The notes: generated from the letters alone by a model not told the origin. DNA of 64,000 nt from an uncultured Verrucomicrobiae bacterium (GCA_951813855.1 OX638380.1:248001-312000), one strand, 5' to 3'; shown: positions 17,461-27,839, counted from the stretch's first letter. Translations and numbers: made by a program.

Positions 17461-20400
17461 CTATTCCTTCATGATCGTTTCGTCAAGGTTTAACAAGACA
17501 TTGGCCAGTGCTACGCATGACGCCCACTCAACCTGATATTCAGGTATATCTCCTGTTCCCCAACGGCGAAACATTTGGTTCGCCGCTTCGGGACGATCGG
17601 AAAACAATTGCCGATAAGACTTCAGGGATCCGATCAGCACCTCCAATTCATTTGGGTTCGGCTCGCGAGCGGTAACCAAAGAAAAGGCCCAGCGTATCTT
17701 GGATTCGATACTGCCCGAACGGCGAGCCATCCTGTGACCCACTCCTACTGCCGATTCGAAAAAGGCTTGCTCGTTGAGCAAGGTCAGAGCTTGCAAGGGA
17801 GTATTGGTTCGGCGGGGGCGCACCGAGCACCACTCCCGGTCGGCGACGTCCAACACGGCCAGCGAAGGCGGAGCCAAGGTCCGTTTCCAGTAGGTATATA
17901 GACTGCGGCGATAGAGATCCTGCCCCTTCCCGATTTGATAACTGAAATTGCTGGCTTCTCTCCAGAGTCCCTGGGGTTGATAAGGTTTCACCGAAGGGCC
18001 ACCGTTCTGTTCGACCAACAAATTGCCCAGCAATAACGCTTGATCCCGTAATACGTTGCCGGGGAGACGGCGGCGTGGCATGCGCGACAACCAAATGTTA
18101 TCCGGGTCAACGGCGATCGATTCCCGGGATCTCATGGAAGATTGCCGATAGGTGGCGCTGCTCATGATCAACTTAAGCATCGATCGATTGTCCCAACCGT
18201 TGGCGACGAATTCGACCGCCAGCCAATCCAGCAACTGCGGATGAGTCGGAAGGCTGCCTTGGGTGCCGAAATCCTCCGGAGTGGCGACCAATCCCCGGCC
18301 GAACAGTTGTTGCCAGTAGCGATTGACGATCACTCGGGCCGTCAACGGATGTTCGCCGCTGACGAGCCATCGGGCCAAACCCAGCCGATTGTTCGGATAA
18401 CCGTCGGGTAACGCCGGAAGCACTTCGGGCACCCCCCGTTCGACCCTCTCGCCTTTCTGATGGTAAACTCCTCTGAGGCGCACATAAGTCGGCGTGGCGA
18501 TCGGGGATTCTTCCATGACCATGGTCGTCGGCAGAGAATCGTAATACTTTTGGCGCTCTTCCTGGGCCTGCCGCAATTCCCGAGCCAGTGACGCGAACGT
18601 TTCGGAGGCGGCGTAATTCAGATAATAATCCCTCAATTTGGCGGCCTGGCGCTCGGTTCTTTCCGACGAGTCCCGGTTCAGAATCGCCTCGATCGGAGAG
18701 GGTTCGGCAAGGATCGCCGCTTCCGACGGACTCAGCGTGCGCCCGGGATAGAACCGAAGATCCCGCATCTCCCCCGCCCAACCGGGAAGATGATGGCTGA
18801 CGCCGATGCGCATGATCCCCCCGAATTGCTGCGGCGACTTGTTGCTGTTGGAATTGTGCAGCACTCGGGTCGGGGCCAACTTGCCGTTGAGATAAACGTT
18901 CATCCCCTTGGCCCGCTGCGAACCGTCGTTGGTCAGCACGAAATGCAGGGATTGTCCGGGAGCGAAGGTTTCGATCGTTTCCAGGGTAGCCACCCCGGCG
19001 ATCCAGCGGGTAATGATATGAAAGCGAAGATGCCCTTCGTGAAACTGGACGAGCACGCCGTTGCGCCCCGTTGCCGGAAGTTCGTTCGACAGGACCGCGC
19101 CGCGGTCGGTCTGCTGCGGCCGGATCCGGAACGCGATGGAAAACCGTCCGTTGCAAATCAAATTCGCTATCTTTTCCAATTCCTCCCCTTTGGTCCCGTC
19201 GGTCTCATAGGGACCGGGGTAATGGTGGGCCAAGCCGGCGAAAACGACCGCCGCTCCCAACCGTTCTGGATCGGTCGAACGCTCCCAACGCCGCTCCTCG
19301 CGATCGATCTCGAAAGCCGCCCTTCGCAACGCCTCTCGCCTTTCATCCACCTTCCGGGTCAACGCGGCGAGTCGCTCTTGTTGCCGTTCGGTGGGTGCCG
19401 TGATCCACGGCTCCGAATTGCCGAATTTGACAGCCCTTCCCGTCTCCGGCACATCGTCGAAATAGGCAACCAACTGGTAATATTCCTTCTGGCTGATCGG
19501 ATCGAATTTGTGGTCGTGACAGCGGGCGCATCCTGCCGTCATCCCCATCCAGACCGTCGCTGTCGTGTCGACTCGATCCACGGCGTTTTCCAATAAAAAT
19601 TCCTCGAACACCAAACCGGATTCCGAATTATAGCGATGGTTGCGATTAAACCCGGTAGCGATCATCTGACTCAAGCTCGGCGAAGGAAGCAGATCACCCG
19701 CCAGTTGCTCGACGGTGAAGCGATCGAAAGGCAGATTCCGGTTGTAAGCGTCGATAACCCAATCCCGCCAACGCCACATGTCGCGTGGACCGTCGTTCTG
19801 ATACCCGTCGGTATCGGCGTAACGCGAAGCCTCGAGCCAGTGCCAGGCCATTTGCTCCCCGTGCCGGGGAGATTCCATCAAGCGGTCCAGTAATCGCTCC
19901 CAAGCGTCGGGACGCTCGTCGGCGTCGAAGGCGGCCACCTCCTCGGGCGACGGCGGCAATCCCGTCAAGTCTAGACTCGCCCGACGTATCAGCGTCGCCT
20001 TGGAAGCTTCCGGAGCCGGGGAAAGTCCGTTCCGCTGCATCCCGGCCCAGACAAACCGATCGATCTCGTTCCGCTCCCAGGATTGATCGGATAACTTCGG
20101 CAAGTCGGGGCGCACCGGCGCGACAAAAGCCCAATGACGCTGCCATGACGCTCCCTCCTCGATCCATCGAACCAAGGTTTCGATCTCAGCCGAAGAAAGT
20201 TGCCGGCGTTCCTTCGCCGGCGGCATGCGTTCGGTTCGATCATGGTGTCGAATCCGGCGGATCAATTCGCTGCCTGCCGGATCGCCCGGAACGACGATCG
20301 GCGTCCCGCCTTTCGATTTCGCCAAGATTCCCGAAGCTCGATCCAGCTGCAAACTGGCTTGCCGCTGCGCTTCGTCAGGGCCATGGCACTTGAAACATTT

Positions 20401-20505
20401 CCCCGATAGGATCGGCAATACGTCCCGATGAAAAACGACGGTTTCGGCAAAGATCGGGAGGAAGATAACCGAACAAGCTATCGCTAATATGACTCGCCGA
20501 ATCAT
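17461..20505 (-). CDS. PSCyt1-PSCyt2-LamG-PSD1 multidomain cytochrome protein
   Basis: The 1014 residues start at the ATG at 20505, which is followed by a hydrophobic signal peptide (residues 1-20). The frame open to 20655 lacks any signal. A cytochrome-like heme motif, CFKCH, lies at residues 37-41 in the PSCyt1 domain, which ends in EIETLVRWIEEGA. PSCyt2 follows (RASLDLTGLPPSPEEV, and SRYADTDGYQNDGPR). A concanavalin-like LamG domain comes next at about residues 425-615. The C-terminal PSD1 domain has LARWLVSGEHPLTARVIVNR and RRTNTPLQALTLLNEQAF. It is exported and likely redox-linked. It pairs with the DUF1501 gene downstream. The function is unknown, but the architecture is diagnostic for the PVC group. 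Confidence 0.92.
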   Translation of the reverse strand: MIRRVILAIACSVIFLPIFAETVVFHRDVLPILSGKCFKCHGPDEAQRQASLQLDRASGILAKSKGGTPIVVPGDPAGSELIRRIRHHDRTERMPPAKERRQLSSAEIETLVRWIEEGASWQRHWAFVAPVRPDLPKLSDQSWERNEIDRFVWAGMQRNGLSPAPEASKATLIRRASLDLTGLPPSPEEVAAFDADERPDAWERLLDRLMESPRHGEQMAWHWLEASRYADTDGYQNDGPRDMWRWRDWVIDAYNRNLPFDRFTVEQLAGDLLPSPSLSQMIATGFNRNHRYNSESGLVFEEFLLENAVDRVDTTATVWMGMTAGCARCHDHKFDPISQKEYYQLVAYFDDVPETGRAVKFGNSEPWITAPTERQQERLAALTRKVDERREALRRAAFEIDREERRWERSTDPERLGAAVVFAGLAHHYPGPYETDGTKGEELEKIANLICNGRFSIAFRIRPQQTDRGAVLSNELPATGRNGVLVQFHEGHLRFHIITRWIAGVATLETIETFAPGQSLHFVLTNDGSQRAKGMNVYLNGKLAPTRVLHNSNSNKSPQQFGGIMRIGVSHHLPGWAGEMRDLRFYPGRTLSPSEAAILAEPSPIEAILNRDSSERTERQAAKLRDYYLNYAASETFASLARELRQAQEERQKYYDSLPTTMVMEESPIATPTYVRLRGVYHQKGERVERGVPEVLPALPDGYPNNRLGLARWLVSGEHPLTARVIVNRYWQQLFGRGLVATPEDFGTQGSLPTHPQLLDWLAVEFVANGWDNRSMLKLIMSSATYRQSSMRSRESIAVDPDNIWLSRMPRRRLPGNVLRDQALLLGNLLVEQNGGPSVKPYQPQGLWREASNFSYQIGKGQDLYRRSLYTYWKRTLAPPSLAVLDVADREWCSVRPRRTNTPLQALTLLNEQAFFESAVGVGHRMARRSGSIESKIRWAFSLVTAREPNPNELEVLIGSLKSYRQLFSDRPEAANQMFRRWGTGDIPEYQVEWASCVALANVLLNLDETIMKE

Positions 20506-20673
20506 GAATCGTCTGTGATTGCGGTGCCGATCAGCACCGGACGCCGGTACAGCATAGCCTCGTTTCGAGAAAAAAACCAACGAAATCTCTAAACGGTCGT
20601 GATTCGGCTCGGCTTCGCTCCGATCGACGATCTCCCTCAACCTCGAGTTTCGCAACCGGGCGCTTTTCCCGGG

Positions 20674-23277
20674 TCACGGGTTCTCGATATTAAATTTGAT
20701 TTCGTCGGCGATGACCTCGGACTTGATTTTGGTTCCCGGAGGCAATTCCCGCTCGAGCAACTGCAAGGCGAGAGGGTCGAGGATCAAGGACTGGATGGCG
20801 CGCTTCAAAGGCCGAGCTCCGAACTGAGGATCGTAACCCGCCTTGACTAACAATTCGGCGACTTCGGGAGCGAATTCGATCTCCAACTGCCGTTGGCGCA
20901 ACCGTTCCTGATGAAGCCGCAATTGAATGGCCACGATCGCGTTCAGATCCGTCGCGGAAAGCGGTTGGAAAATAATCCGATCGTCGATGCGGTTCAGAAA
21001 CTCGGGACGAAACAAGCGAGCCAATTCCCGCTCCACCATCTGCCGCAACGCCGACTTGTCCCTTTCGGATTCGGGATTTTGGAAAAAATCCTGAATCAAG
21101 GGCGAAGCCACGTTGCTGGTCATGATCAACACCGTATTGCGAAAATCGATGGTCCTTCCTTGGCCGTCGGTCAAGCGTCCGTCGTCGAGCACCTGCAGGA
21201 GAACGTTGTTAGCGTCGCGATGCGCCTTCTCGATCTCGTCGAAAAGCACGACCGAATAGGGACGCCGCCGAATCGCTTCGCTCAATTGACCGCCCTCTTC
21301 ATACCCGACGTAACCGGGCGGAGCGCCGATCATCCGGGCGACCGAGTGCTTCTCCATGTATTCGCTCATATCGATCCGGATCAATGACCGCTCGTCGTCG
21401 AACAGGAATTCGGCCAAAGCCTTCGCCAACTCGGTCTTGCCCACCCCGGTCGGGCCAAGAAAGAAAAACGAACCGATCGGCCGATTGGGATCCTGCAAGC
21501 CGATCCTGGCCCGCCGGACGGCGTTGGAAACCGCGGCGATCGCTTGGCGCTGCCCGACGACCCGCTCGCCTAACCGCGACTCCATGTGCAGCAATTTCCC
21601 CCGATCCTCCTCCAGTAATTTAGTTACGGGAATACCGGTCCAGGAAGCGACTACCACAGCAATGTCTTCCTGGGTGACCTCTTGGGAAAGCAATCGCTCG
21701 CCGTCGGGTTGAAGCGCCAAAGCTTGTTCCGTTTTAGCCAACCTGGCTTCCAATTCGGGCAAGGTGCCGTATTGGATTTGCGCCGCCCGGTTCAAATCGC
21801 CCTGCCGCTTGGCTTCCTCCATTTGCTGGCGCGCCAATTCGATATCGCTGCCGACGATCGATACGGCGTTGATGACGTCTTTTTCGTTTTGCCATTTAAG
21901 TCGTAGCCGGGAAGCCGATTCCTTCAAATCGGCCAATTCGGATTCCAGATTCGTCAATCGTTTTCGGGAATCTTCGTCCTTTTCCTTGCACAGCGCCGTC
22001 TGTTCGATTTCCAACTGCATGATTTGCCGTTCCAACCGGTCGATTTCCGTCGGCACCGAATCCAGTTCGATTCGCAAGCGGGAAGCCGCCTCGTCCATCA
22101 GGTCCACCGCTTTATCCGGTAAAAACCGATCGGCGATATAACGATGCGATAACGTCGCGGCGGCGATCAAAGCCAGGTCCTGTATCCGCACACCGTGATG
22201 AACTTCGTAGCGTTCTTTCAAACCTCTCAGAATCGCGATCGTCGCTTCCAGATCCGGTTCGTCCACCTGAACTGGCTGAAACCGCCGTTCGAGGGCGGCG
22301 TCCTTTTCGATGTATTGCCGATACTCGTCGAGCGTCGTGGCGCCGATGCAACGCAATTCCCCTCGAGCGAGCTGAGGCTTGAGCAAGTTCGCGGCGTCGG
22401 CCGAACCTTCGGCTCTGCCCGCCCCGACCAACAAATGCAACTCGTCGATAAACAAGACGATCTGGCCTTCCCGGGCGGTCACTTCCTTGAGAAACGCCTT
22501 CAGCCGCTCCTCGAATTCTCCCCGATACTTGGCGCCGGCGACTAGCGCCCCCAAGTCTAACGAGACCACTTGTTTGTCCCTCAGGGATTCGGGGACGTCG
22601 CCGCTCACGATTCGATGGGCCAATCCTTCGACGATCGCCGTCTTGCCCACGCCCGGTTCTCCGATCAACACGGGATTGTTTTTGGTCCGGCGGGAGAGCA
22701 CCTGCATGATGCGCCTGATTTCGTCGTTGCGGCCGATCACCGGGTCGATCTTCCCCTGCCGAGCCTGGGCAGTCAGATCCGTGCCGTATTTTTCCAACGC
22801 CTGAAACTTGCCCTCGGGATTAGGGTCGCTGACCCGTTGAGTCCCCCGCACTTCGGCCAAAGCCTTCATGATCGACGCTTCGTCGAGTCCCAGCGAGCGG
22901 CACAAGGAGACCAACTCTCCTTCGGCCGTTCGAACGATAGCCAACAACAAATGTTCGGCGCTGACGTAGTCGTCCTGGAATCGTTTCGCCTCTTGTTCGG
23001 CTTCCGAGAACACTCGCCTAAGAGCCGGACTCAAATACTGCTTGCTGACATCCTGAACCTTGGGCATGTCCTGCAGGATGCGCTTCAGTTTCGCGAGCAA
23101 CTGTTGCGGGTTGCCACCCAACCGGCTAATCAGCGTCGGTACGATTCCGTCGGCTTGATTCGACAGATTCCACAAGAGATGTTCGGGCTGTATTTCCTGG
23201 TGGGAATACTCCTCGGCAACCGTGTCCAAGCCGGCTATCGCCTCTTGGGCTTTGACGGTAAATCTATCCAATTGCAT
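20674..23277 (-). CDS. clpB: ATP-dependent chaperone ClpB
   Basis: The 867 residues start at the ATG at 23277, where the ClpB N-terminal sequence [13 protein letters not shown] begins. The frame is open 16 codons further upstream. An AGG lies a few bases before this ATG. The order is: N-terminal Clp repeats; first AAA+ domain with GEPGVGKT and [11 protein letters not shown]; a coiled-coil middle domain of about 120 residues ([20 protein letters not shown]); and the second AAA+ domain with GPTGVGKTE and [17 protein letters not shown]. The C-terminal D2-small domain ends in [11 protein letters not shown]. With DnaK it dissolves protein aggregates. It is divergent from the LysM gene. No clear CIRCE element was seen upstream. 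Confidence 0.97.
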   Translation of the reverse strand: MQLDRFTVKAQEAIAGLDTVAEEYSHQEIQPEHLLWNLSNQADGIVPTLISRLGGNPQQLLAKLKRILQDMPKVQDVSKQYLSPALRRVFSEAEQEAKRFQDDYVSAEHLLLAIVRTAEGELVSLCRSLGLDEASIMKALAEVRGTQRVSDPNPEGKFQALEKYGTDLTAQARQGKIDPVIGRNDEIRRIMQVLSRRTKNNPVLIGEPGVGKTAIVEGLAHRIVSGDVPESLRDKQVVSLDLGALVAGAKYRGEFEERLKAFLKEVTAREGQIVLFIDELHLLVGAGRAEGSADAANLLKPQLARGELRCIGATTLDEYRQYIEKDAALERRFQPVQVDEPDLEATIAILRGLKERYEVHHGVRIQDLALIAAATLSHRYIADRFLPDKAVDLMDEAASRLRIELDSVPTEIDRLERQIMQLEIEQTALCKEKDEDSRKRLTNLESELADLKESASRLRLKWQNEKDVINAVSIVGSDIELARQQMEEAKRQGDLNRAAQIQYGTLPELEARLAKTEQALALQPDGERLLSQEVTQEDIAVVVASWTGIPVTKLLEEDRGKLLHMESRLGERVVGQRQAIAAVSNAVRRARIGLQDPNRPIGSFFFLGPTGVGKTELAKALAEFLFDDERSLIRIDMSEYMEKHSVARMIGAPPGYVGYEEGGQLSEAIRRRPYSVVLFDEIEKAHRDANNVLLQVLDDGRLTDGQGRTIDFRNTVLIMTSNVASPLIQDFFQNPESERDKSALRQMVERELARLFRPEFLNRIDDRIIFQPLSATDLNAIVAIQLRLHQERLRQRQLEIEFAPEVAELLVKAGYDPQFGARPLKRAIQSLILDPLALQLLERELPPGTKIKSEVIADEIKFNIENP

Positions 23278-23463
23278 GACCTGTAATTCGCCCGCCAGCC
23301 TACCGGAATCCCGCTGTTTCGGCAATTCCGGCCCGGCCGGAACCGAAGGACGAAGCGGGTACCGCCGGCACGAACTTCTTACCCCTTTCCCGCAATCAAA
23401 GCCCAGGGCGGAGGGAAACCGGATTGGATTTGATAACTCCGCCGAATTGGAGTAGAGTTAACC

Positions 23464-24093
23464 ATGATTTGGGATCGTATTAAAATTATCGCTCTCGGCA
23501 TCGGTATTCTCTTGACGACTACCGCTGACGGCGTGAAACCCCGTCCTTCGTCCCGTTCCGATTACCTCGCCCAGCAACAAAACCAAGAGCAATACCGCAG
23601 GCTGTACGCCACCGTGGAAGAACTGCAGGACACGACAGTGTTGCTGCAACAGCAGATCGCGAAACTCAAATCGGAACTGACTTCGGCGCGCAAGCAGATT
23701 ACCGACCTGGAAATCAAACTGGTCACCAAAAAGCAACTGGAGTCGTTGAACGAGCAGTTCACCCAGCAACTCAAACAAATGGACCAGACGCGGGTCAAAG
23801 AAAACGGCAAGATCGTCGAACAGATCAAGCTGCTGGCGCAACGACCCGAGGAAGTGGTGCCTCCCCTCGAACCCGAACCGGAACCCGCCGCTCCTTCGCC
23901 TGAACCCAGCGGTTATACGGGGCCGGTATTCGAAATCGAAATCCAGAAAGGTTACACCATTAGAGCTATCGCTCAGAAATACAGCGAATCGGGGCACAAA
24001 ATCACCGCAGCGGACATCCTGAAAGCCAATCCCGGCGTCGACCCGAGGAAACTCAAAATCGGACAGATCATCAAGATTCCCGCCGCGGAATAG
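23464..24093 (+). CDS. Coiled-coil LysM domain protein
   Basis: The 209-residue protein has an N-terminal hydrophobic segment (residues 5-19), probably a signal or anchor. A glutamine-rich coiled coil spans about residues 35-125, then a proline/glutamate linker PPLEPEPEPAAPSPEP. The C-terminal LysM domain is at about residues 155-207, with ADILKANPGVDPRKLKIGQII and KIP at its end. LysM binds peptidoglycan, so the protein is likely a periplasmic or envelope-associated factor. The architecture recalls cell-division or spacing proteins. A specific role cannot be assigned. Confidence 0.85.
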   Translation: MIWDRIKIIALGIGILLTTTADGVKPRPSSRSDYLAQQQNQEQYRRLYATVEELQDTTVLLQQQIAKLKSELTSARKQITDLEIKLVTKKQLESLNEQFTQQLKQMDQTRVKENGKIVEQIKLLAQRPEEVVPPLEPEPEPAAPSPEPSGYTGPVFEIEIQKGYTIRAIAQKYSESGHKITAADILKANPGVDPRKLKIGQIIKIPAAE

Positions 24094-24156
24094 GCTGTCC
24101 GAAGCCGGATTCCCGAAACTGACCGGTCGCCCATCGAACAACAGAGTTTCGCTTGA

Positions 24157-24549
24157 TTGACGAGCACGAGGATTCTTGAAGCGTTAGGTCCCATCGCCAC
24201 AGTCGCGGCGATGCTGGCGGTTTTGACGCTGGGGATCGCGCTGCACCGTTATCTCTACGAATACCGGGTGACCCGAACCCACTTGATCGTCACTTGGTTG
24301 GGAGTCACCGTCCGCCGCGTCAGTCTGGCCGATATCCTGGCCGTCACGAAACGGCAAAAAGGCAAAGCGGAAAAATGGTGCAATACCTGGAGGACTCGCC
24401 ATCGCCGCTTGGTCGTACGACGAAAAACCGGATGGTTCAAGGAGTTCGTCATCTCCCCGGCCTACCGATACGAATTCCGCAACCGACTCCAACTCGCGAT
24501 CGATAAGTACCGGGAATCGACCGGCCAAGACGAATCGAACGGGAAATAG
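24157..24549 (+). CDS. Small membrane protein with basic C-terminal domain, unknown function
   Basis: A 130-residue frame starts at a TTG (24157), with an in-frame ATG at 24211 as an alternative start inside the membrane segment. One transmembrane helix is likely at about residues 9-33. It is followed by a strongly basic soluble part (VTKRQKGKAEKWCNTWRTRH, then RRKTGWFKEFVISP). That part resembles in pattern a bacterial PH-like domain of membrane proteins, but I cannot name a family. It follows the LysM gene by 63 bases on the same strand and could share its transcript. Confidence 0.6.
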   Translation: MTSTRILEALGPIATVAAMLAVLTLGIALHRYLYEYRVTRTHLIVTWLGVTVRRVSLADILAVTKRQKGKAEKWCNTWRTRHRRLVVRRKTGWFKEFVISPAYRYEFRNRLQLAIDKYRESTGQDESNGK

Positions 24550-24818
24550 CGCCCCGCAAGAATTCCTTCCCGCCCCGCTAACCTCCCCGGCAATCGCCTT
24601 GACGCCCTCCTTTCGTTACCCCTGCCGCCTCATCACTCCGCAGCAGTCTTCCCCGCGGATTTTCCGTGATAGAAAACCCGGTTCGACCCGGAAACGAAAT
24701 TCGCCGCCGGCATTTTCACGAGCGGTATGGCGCTTCCGCGCGCCAACCGGACAGCATGCTCGTTCACCGGCAACCGGCCGGCTTTGTTGCGCCGCCCTCT
24801 TGCCCATCCGGCACCCGG
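24550..24818. other. Convergent intergenic region
   Basis: These 269 bases lie between the small membrane protein and the convergent recR gene. I see no RNA gene. The pyrimidine-rich plus strand shows no convincing hairpin with a T-run. Confidence 0.4.
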
Positions 24819-25427
24819 CTATTCCATTTGACGGCGCCCTTCCAGGGCCCTTTCGATCGTCAATTCGTCGACGAACTCCAAACCGCCCCCCACGGGCACT
24901 CCTTGAGCCAGCCGGGTGATCCGGAGTCCCGTTCTCCGCATCCGGTCGCCCAGATAATAGCAGGTCGAGTCGCCTTCGACGTTCGAACCCAGAGCCAATA
25001 CCAATTCCTTGATAGTCCCCGCCTCCAACCGTTGCTCTAATTCCCGGATGCGCAAATCTTCCGGTTCCACGCCGTTAAGAGGGGAAATATGACCTCCCAG
25101 CACATGGTACAATCCTTTGAAAAAACTCGATTTCTCGAAAGAGTAGATATCGGTCGGACGTTCCACCACGCAGATCAACGTACCGTCCCGGTTAGGATCG
25201 GCGCAAAGCGAACAGGGCTGTTCTTCGGTCAGACTGCCGCAATCCCGGCAAAAGGCGATCCGTTCTTTGGCGGCGATCAACGCCCCGCTCAAATGCCTTA
25301 CCCAATCGTCTTGGCACTGAACGATATGCAAGGCCAAGCGTTCCGCCGAACGAGGACCGATGCCGGGCAGTTTGCCCAAGGCTTGTTTTAGGGTTTCCAA
25401 CCCCCCTGGCAATTCGAAAGTCGCCAT
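24819..25427 (-). CDS. recR: Recombination protein RecR
   Basis: The 202-residue length is typical. A helix-hairpin-helix lies at about residues 18-32 (KLPGIGPRSAERLALHI). A C4 zinc finger has Cys60, Cys63, Cys72 and Cys75 (FCRDCGSLTEEQPCSLC). A Toprim domain has VVERPTDIYSFE, LGGHISPLNGVEPEDL and ALGSNVEGDSTCYYL. The C-terminal Walker-B-like end is GVPVGGGLEFVDELTIERAL. RecR works with RecO/RecF in loading RecA at gaps. It is the last gene of the conserved dnaX-ybaB-recR cluster. Confidence 0.97.
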   Translation of the reverse strand: MATFELPGGLETLKQALGKLPGIGPRSAERLALHIVQCQDDWVRHLSGALIAAKERIAFCRDCGSLTEEQPCSLCADPNRDGTLICVVERPTDIYSFEKSSFFKGLYHVLGGHISPLNGVEPEDLRIRELEQRLEAGTIKELVLALGSNVEGDSTCYYLGDRMRRTGLRITRLAQGVPVGGGLEFVDELTIERALEGRRQME

Positions 25428-25452
25428 GATCTCGGGTTCGAGTAGCCGGCGG

Positions 25453-25773
25453 CTACATTCCCATCAGATCGGGCGGCACGTTATACTTGGTGGCGAGTTT
25501 GCTCATTTCCTCGTCGGATACTTCCTTGGCTAGATTTATGCCGTTATTCACGGCCGTGACCACCATATCTTCCAACAACGAGAGTTCTTCGGCATTGATG
25601 ACCGAAGGGTCGATGGCGATTGACTGCACAGTCCCGTCGCAGCGAACGACGGCTTTCACACCGCCCCCGCCGCTGGAAGCTTCCACCGTCCGGTCCGCCA
25701 ACAACGCTTGGCTTTCAGACATGTTTTTCTTGATGCGCGACATCTGCTTCATCAATTTTCCGATGCTCGACAT
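25453..25773 (-). CDS. ybaB: YbaB/EbfC nucleoid-associated protein
   Basis: The 106 residues begin with a short helical MSSIGKLMKQMSRIKKNM. They continue with the family segment VEASSGGGGVKAVVRCDGTV, with IDPSVI in the second strand and LLEDMVVTAVNNGINLAKE in the C-terminal helix. It forms dimers that bind DNA. The gene lies 35 bases after dnaX and 25 before recR, as in very many bacteria. Confidence 0.95.
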   Translation of the reverse strand: MSSIGKLMKQMSRIKKNMSESQALLADRTVEASSGGGGVKAVVRCDGTVQSIAIDPSVINAEELSLLEDMVVTAVNNGINLAKEVSDEEMSKLATKYNVPPDLMGM

Positions 25774-25808
25774 AACTCAATTTCCCTCAGGTTGCTCCGT
25801 GATTCAGT

Positions 25809-27473
25809 TTACTGCCTGCGTTCCGATCCGACGACTTGCGCCTTGTACATGGTCTGGGCCTTGGCGATCAGTTCCCGGTGCGCGGCGACCGCCGGTTCCG
25901 TTTCCTCCGGCTGCGGGACGGGATCGGCCTCGACCGCCGGAGCCGAAGCCTCCTCGGACGTCGCACCCTCCGGATCGGGAGTCGGATTAGGCTCCGGTGC
26001 GAGTAGGAAACGAATCTCGCGGCATTCCTTTCCCGCTTCGCTCAAGGCCCGTCCGATCGACGCTACGTGCTCCGGGACCCGTCCGGCACCGCCGATAGTA
26101 AGGACCCGCCCGTCATATTCCAAGCCCCCGGGAGAATCCAGATAACCGTAATCGCCGCCGGTTTTTTCCTTCAAGTGCGCCGCAATTTTCGGCCACCATT
26201 GTTTCCAATCCTCCGCCGCTTTCGCGGCGACGCTACCGGACCCGGCCGGCCGCGTTTCCGTAGCGTCAGACTCAGAAGCCGGAGGGTCCGGGGCGATCGG
26301 TTTCGGCTGAACGGCCAGGCTTCGCCCTTCCTGACTCTGCTGCAAGCCGCTAAGTTGCGACAACACTTCGTCCAAGGGAACCGCCCGGATCGCTTCCACG
26401 GCCTTGACCAAAGCCATCTCCAAAAAAATCCGTTTGGCGGAGGCGTACCGCAGGCGACAATCGCAATCCGACAGCGTTTCGATCACCCGGTTCAATTGCC
26501 CCGGGGTAATCCGTCCGGACAACGACCGGTAGACGTTCATCTCGGCTTCCGAAACCGCCAGGATTTTTTCGTTCTGACCGGAGAGCTGATGCAGCATCAA
26601 GCCCCGGAAAAAACTCAACAAGTCGCCCAAGAGATACTCCAGTTCCTTGCCTTCCTGAATCAATTCGTCCACCAACCGCAGCGCCGGCCACGTTTCCCCC
26701 GCCACCAGCGATTGCGCCAATTGCCACAATTGTTCCGGGGAAGTCATCCCGAACAGGTGCAGCACGTCTTTTTCCTGAATTCGGGATCCGCAAAAACTGA
26801 TCAACTGATCCAGGCTGGATTCGGCGTCCCGCATCCCTCCCGCCGCGGCTCTCGCGATAGCGCGCAAGGCTTCCGTTTCGATTTCCACTCCCTCTTCCTT
26901 GGCGATATAAGCCAGATGATCGGCGATGAGTTGGAGCGGAATGCGGCGCAAGGCGAACCGCTGACAACGTGACAGAATCGTCGGCAGCACCTTGTTTTGC
27001 TCGGTAGTCGCGAACATGAAAATAACGTGCTTCGGCGGTTCCTCCAACGTCTTGAGCAAGGCGTTGAAGGCTTCCTTGGTCAGCATGTGGACTTCATCGA
27101 TGATATAGATTTTGTAGGGTGCCGCGGTAGGCGCATATTGCACGGTTTCCCGCAGTTCCCTGATTTCCTCGACGCCCCGGTTGCTGGCTCCGTCGATTTC
27201 CAAAACGTCCAGGGAACGCCCCTCGGCGATTTCCCGGCACCGCTGGTCCGAATCCTCGAATTGCACGCTGGGACCGCCTTCGCAATTCAGGCACTTGGCG
27301 AAAATGCGGGCCAAGGTGGTCTTGCCGGTGCCGCGAGGACCGCAAAACAGGTAGGCGTGAGCGACGCGGCCTTGTTCGATGGCGTGCTCCAGAGTTTGGG
27401 TGACGTGATCCTGGCCGACCACGTCCTTGAACCGTTGCGGACGGTACTTCCGGGCTATGACTTGATAGGCCAT
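25809..27473 (-). CDS. dnaX: DNA polymerase III subunit gamma/tau
   Basis: The 554 residues start at the ATG at 27473 (MAYQVIARKYRPQRF, the usual beginning). The clamp-loader ATPase has Walker A GPRGTGKT at residues 45-52, IYIIDEVHMLTKEAFNALLKT as Walker B, and ATTEQNKVLPTILSRCQRF with the SRC arginine-finger motif. The segment CLNCEGG holds part of the zinc site, which has fewer cysteines than in E. coli. The domain III collar is followed by a linker rich in Pro, Glu and Ala, and a tail shorter than E. coli tau. It is first in the cluster with ybaB and recR. The SRP RNA gene lies about 200 bases upstream on the same strand. Confidence 0.96.
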   Translation of the reverse strand: MAYQVIARKYRPQRFKDVVGQDHVTQTLEHAIEQGRVAHAYLFCGPRGTGKTTLARIFAKCLNCEGGPSVQFEDSDQRCREIAEGRSLDVLEIDGASNRGVEEIRELRETVQYAPTAAPYKIYIIDEVHMLTKEAFNALLKTLEEPPKHVIFMFATTEQNKVLPTILSRCQRFALRRIPLQLIADHLAYIAKEEGVEIETEALRAIARAAAGGMRDAESSLDQLISFCGSRIQEKDVLHLFGMTSPEQLWQLAQSLVAGETWPALRLVDELIQEGKELEYLLGDLLSFFRGLMLHQLSGQNEKILAVSEAEMNVYRSLSGRITPGQLNRVIETLSDCDCRLRYASAKRIFLEMALVKAVEAIRAVPLDEVLSQLSGLQQSQEGRSLAVQPKPIAPDPPASESDATETRPAGSGSVAAKAAEDWKQWWPKIAAHLKEKTGGDYGYLDSPGGLEYDGRVLTIGGAGRVPEHVASIGRALSEAGKECREIRFLLAPEPNPTPDPEGATSEEASAPAVEADPVPQPEETEPAVAAHRELIAKAQTMYKAQVVGSERRQ

Positions 27474-27673
27474 CAGGTCACCGGGGGGCCGAATCCGGAC
27501 CAAGAGGCCCCGAGCGGCAAGCGTCCCGGTCCAATATCAATCGGACCGGCGGGGCCAGCCGGAGGAAAAGCGAAAAGACCGTACCGCAATTCTCGGATTC
27601 CGTCTTTTCCCGCTCCATGACCCGCGTCACTAAAACCATGATTCGTCACGGAGAAAAATCCGAATTCAATCAG

Positions 27674-27776
27674 AAAAATACCAGGGTAACCACGACTGAT
27701 GAAAAGCAAACTACCGTTGCTGCATTCCTGCCCTGGCGGGGTTCGTAAGTCCTCACCTCATGGCCCCTGGCACGGG
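27674..27776 (-). ncRNA. ffs: Small signal recognition particle RNA (4.5S-type)
   Basis: On the minus strand, the segment at about 27717-27752 folds into the conserved SRP domain IV hairpin. The apex is CCAGG GCA GGAA TGC AGCAA, a GGAA tetraloop on a 3-bp stem flanked by the symmetric loop CAGG/AGCA that contacts Ffh. Outside it the arms keep pairing: CGAAC with GTTTG, GGTGAG with TTCATC, CATGA with TCGTG, and TGCCAGGG with CCCTGGTA. This makes a rod of about 100 nt. The last arm is followed at once by TTTTT (27674-27678), a natural terminator. The position upstream of dnaX-ybaB-recR on the same strand matches the well-known order in Bacillus. The RNA acts with Ffh and FtsY in co-translational membrane targeting. 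Confidence 0.93.
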
Positions 27777-27839
27777 CATTAGACTCGACGGTTCCCCGGA
27801 TAACAAGCAAAAACGATCGAGCGCCGTTCGAATTCCTCG

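Noticed and set aside
20893..23286. Long open frames on the strand opposite clpB and other GC-rich genes
   Set aside because: They mirror the codon structure of the real genes, lack starts with ribosome sites and have no family resemblance.
23437..23456. aactcc/ggagta inverted repeat between clpB and the LysM gene as a heat-shock (CIRCE-like) operator
   Set aside because: Arms are only five to six bases and do not match the CIRCE consensus. It lies close to the LysM start rather than the clpB start.
24004..24252. Minus-strand frames over the end of the LysM gene and the following gap
   Set aside because: Shadow frames with no features; the plus-strand LysM domain is unambiguous.
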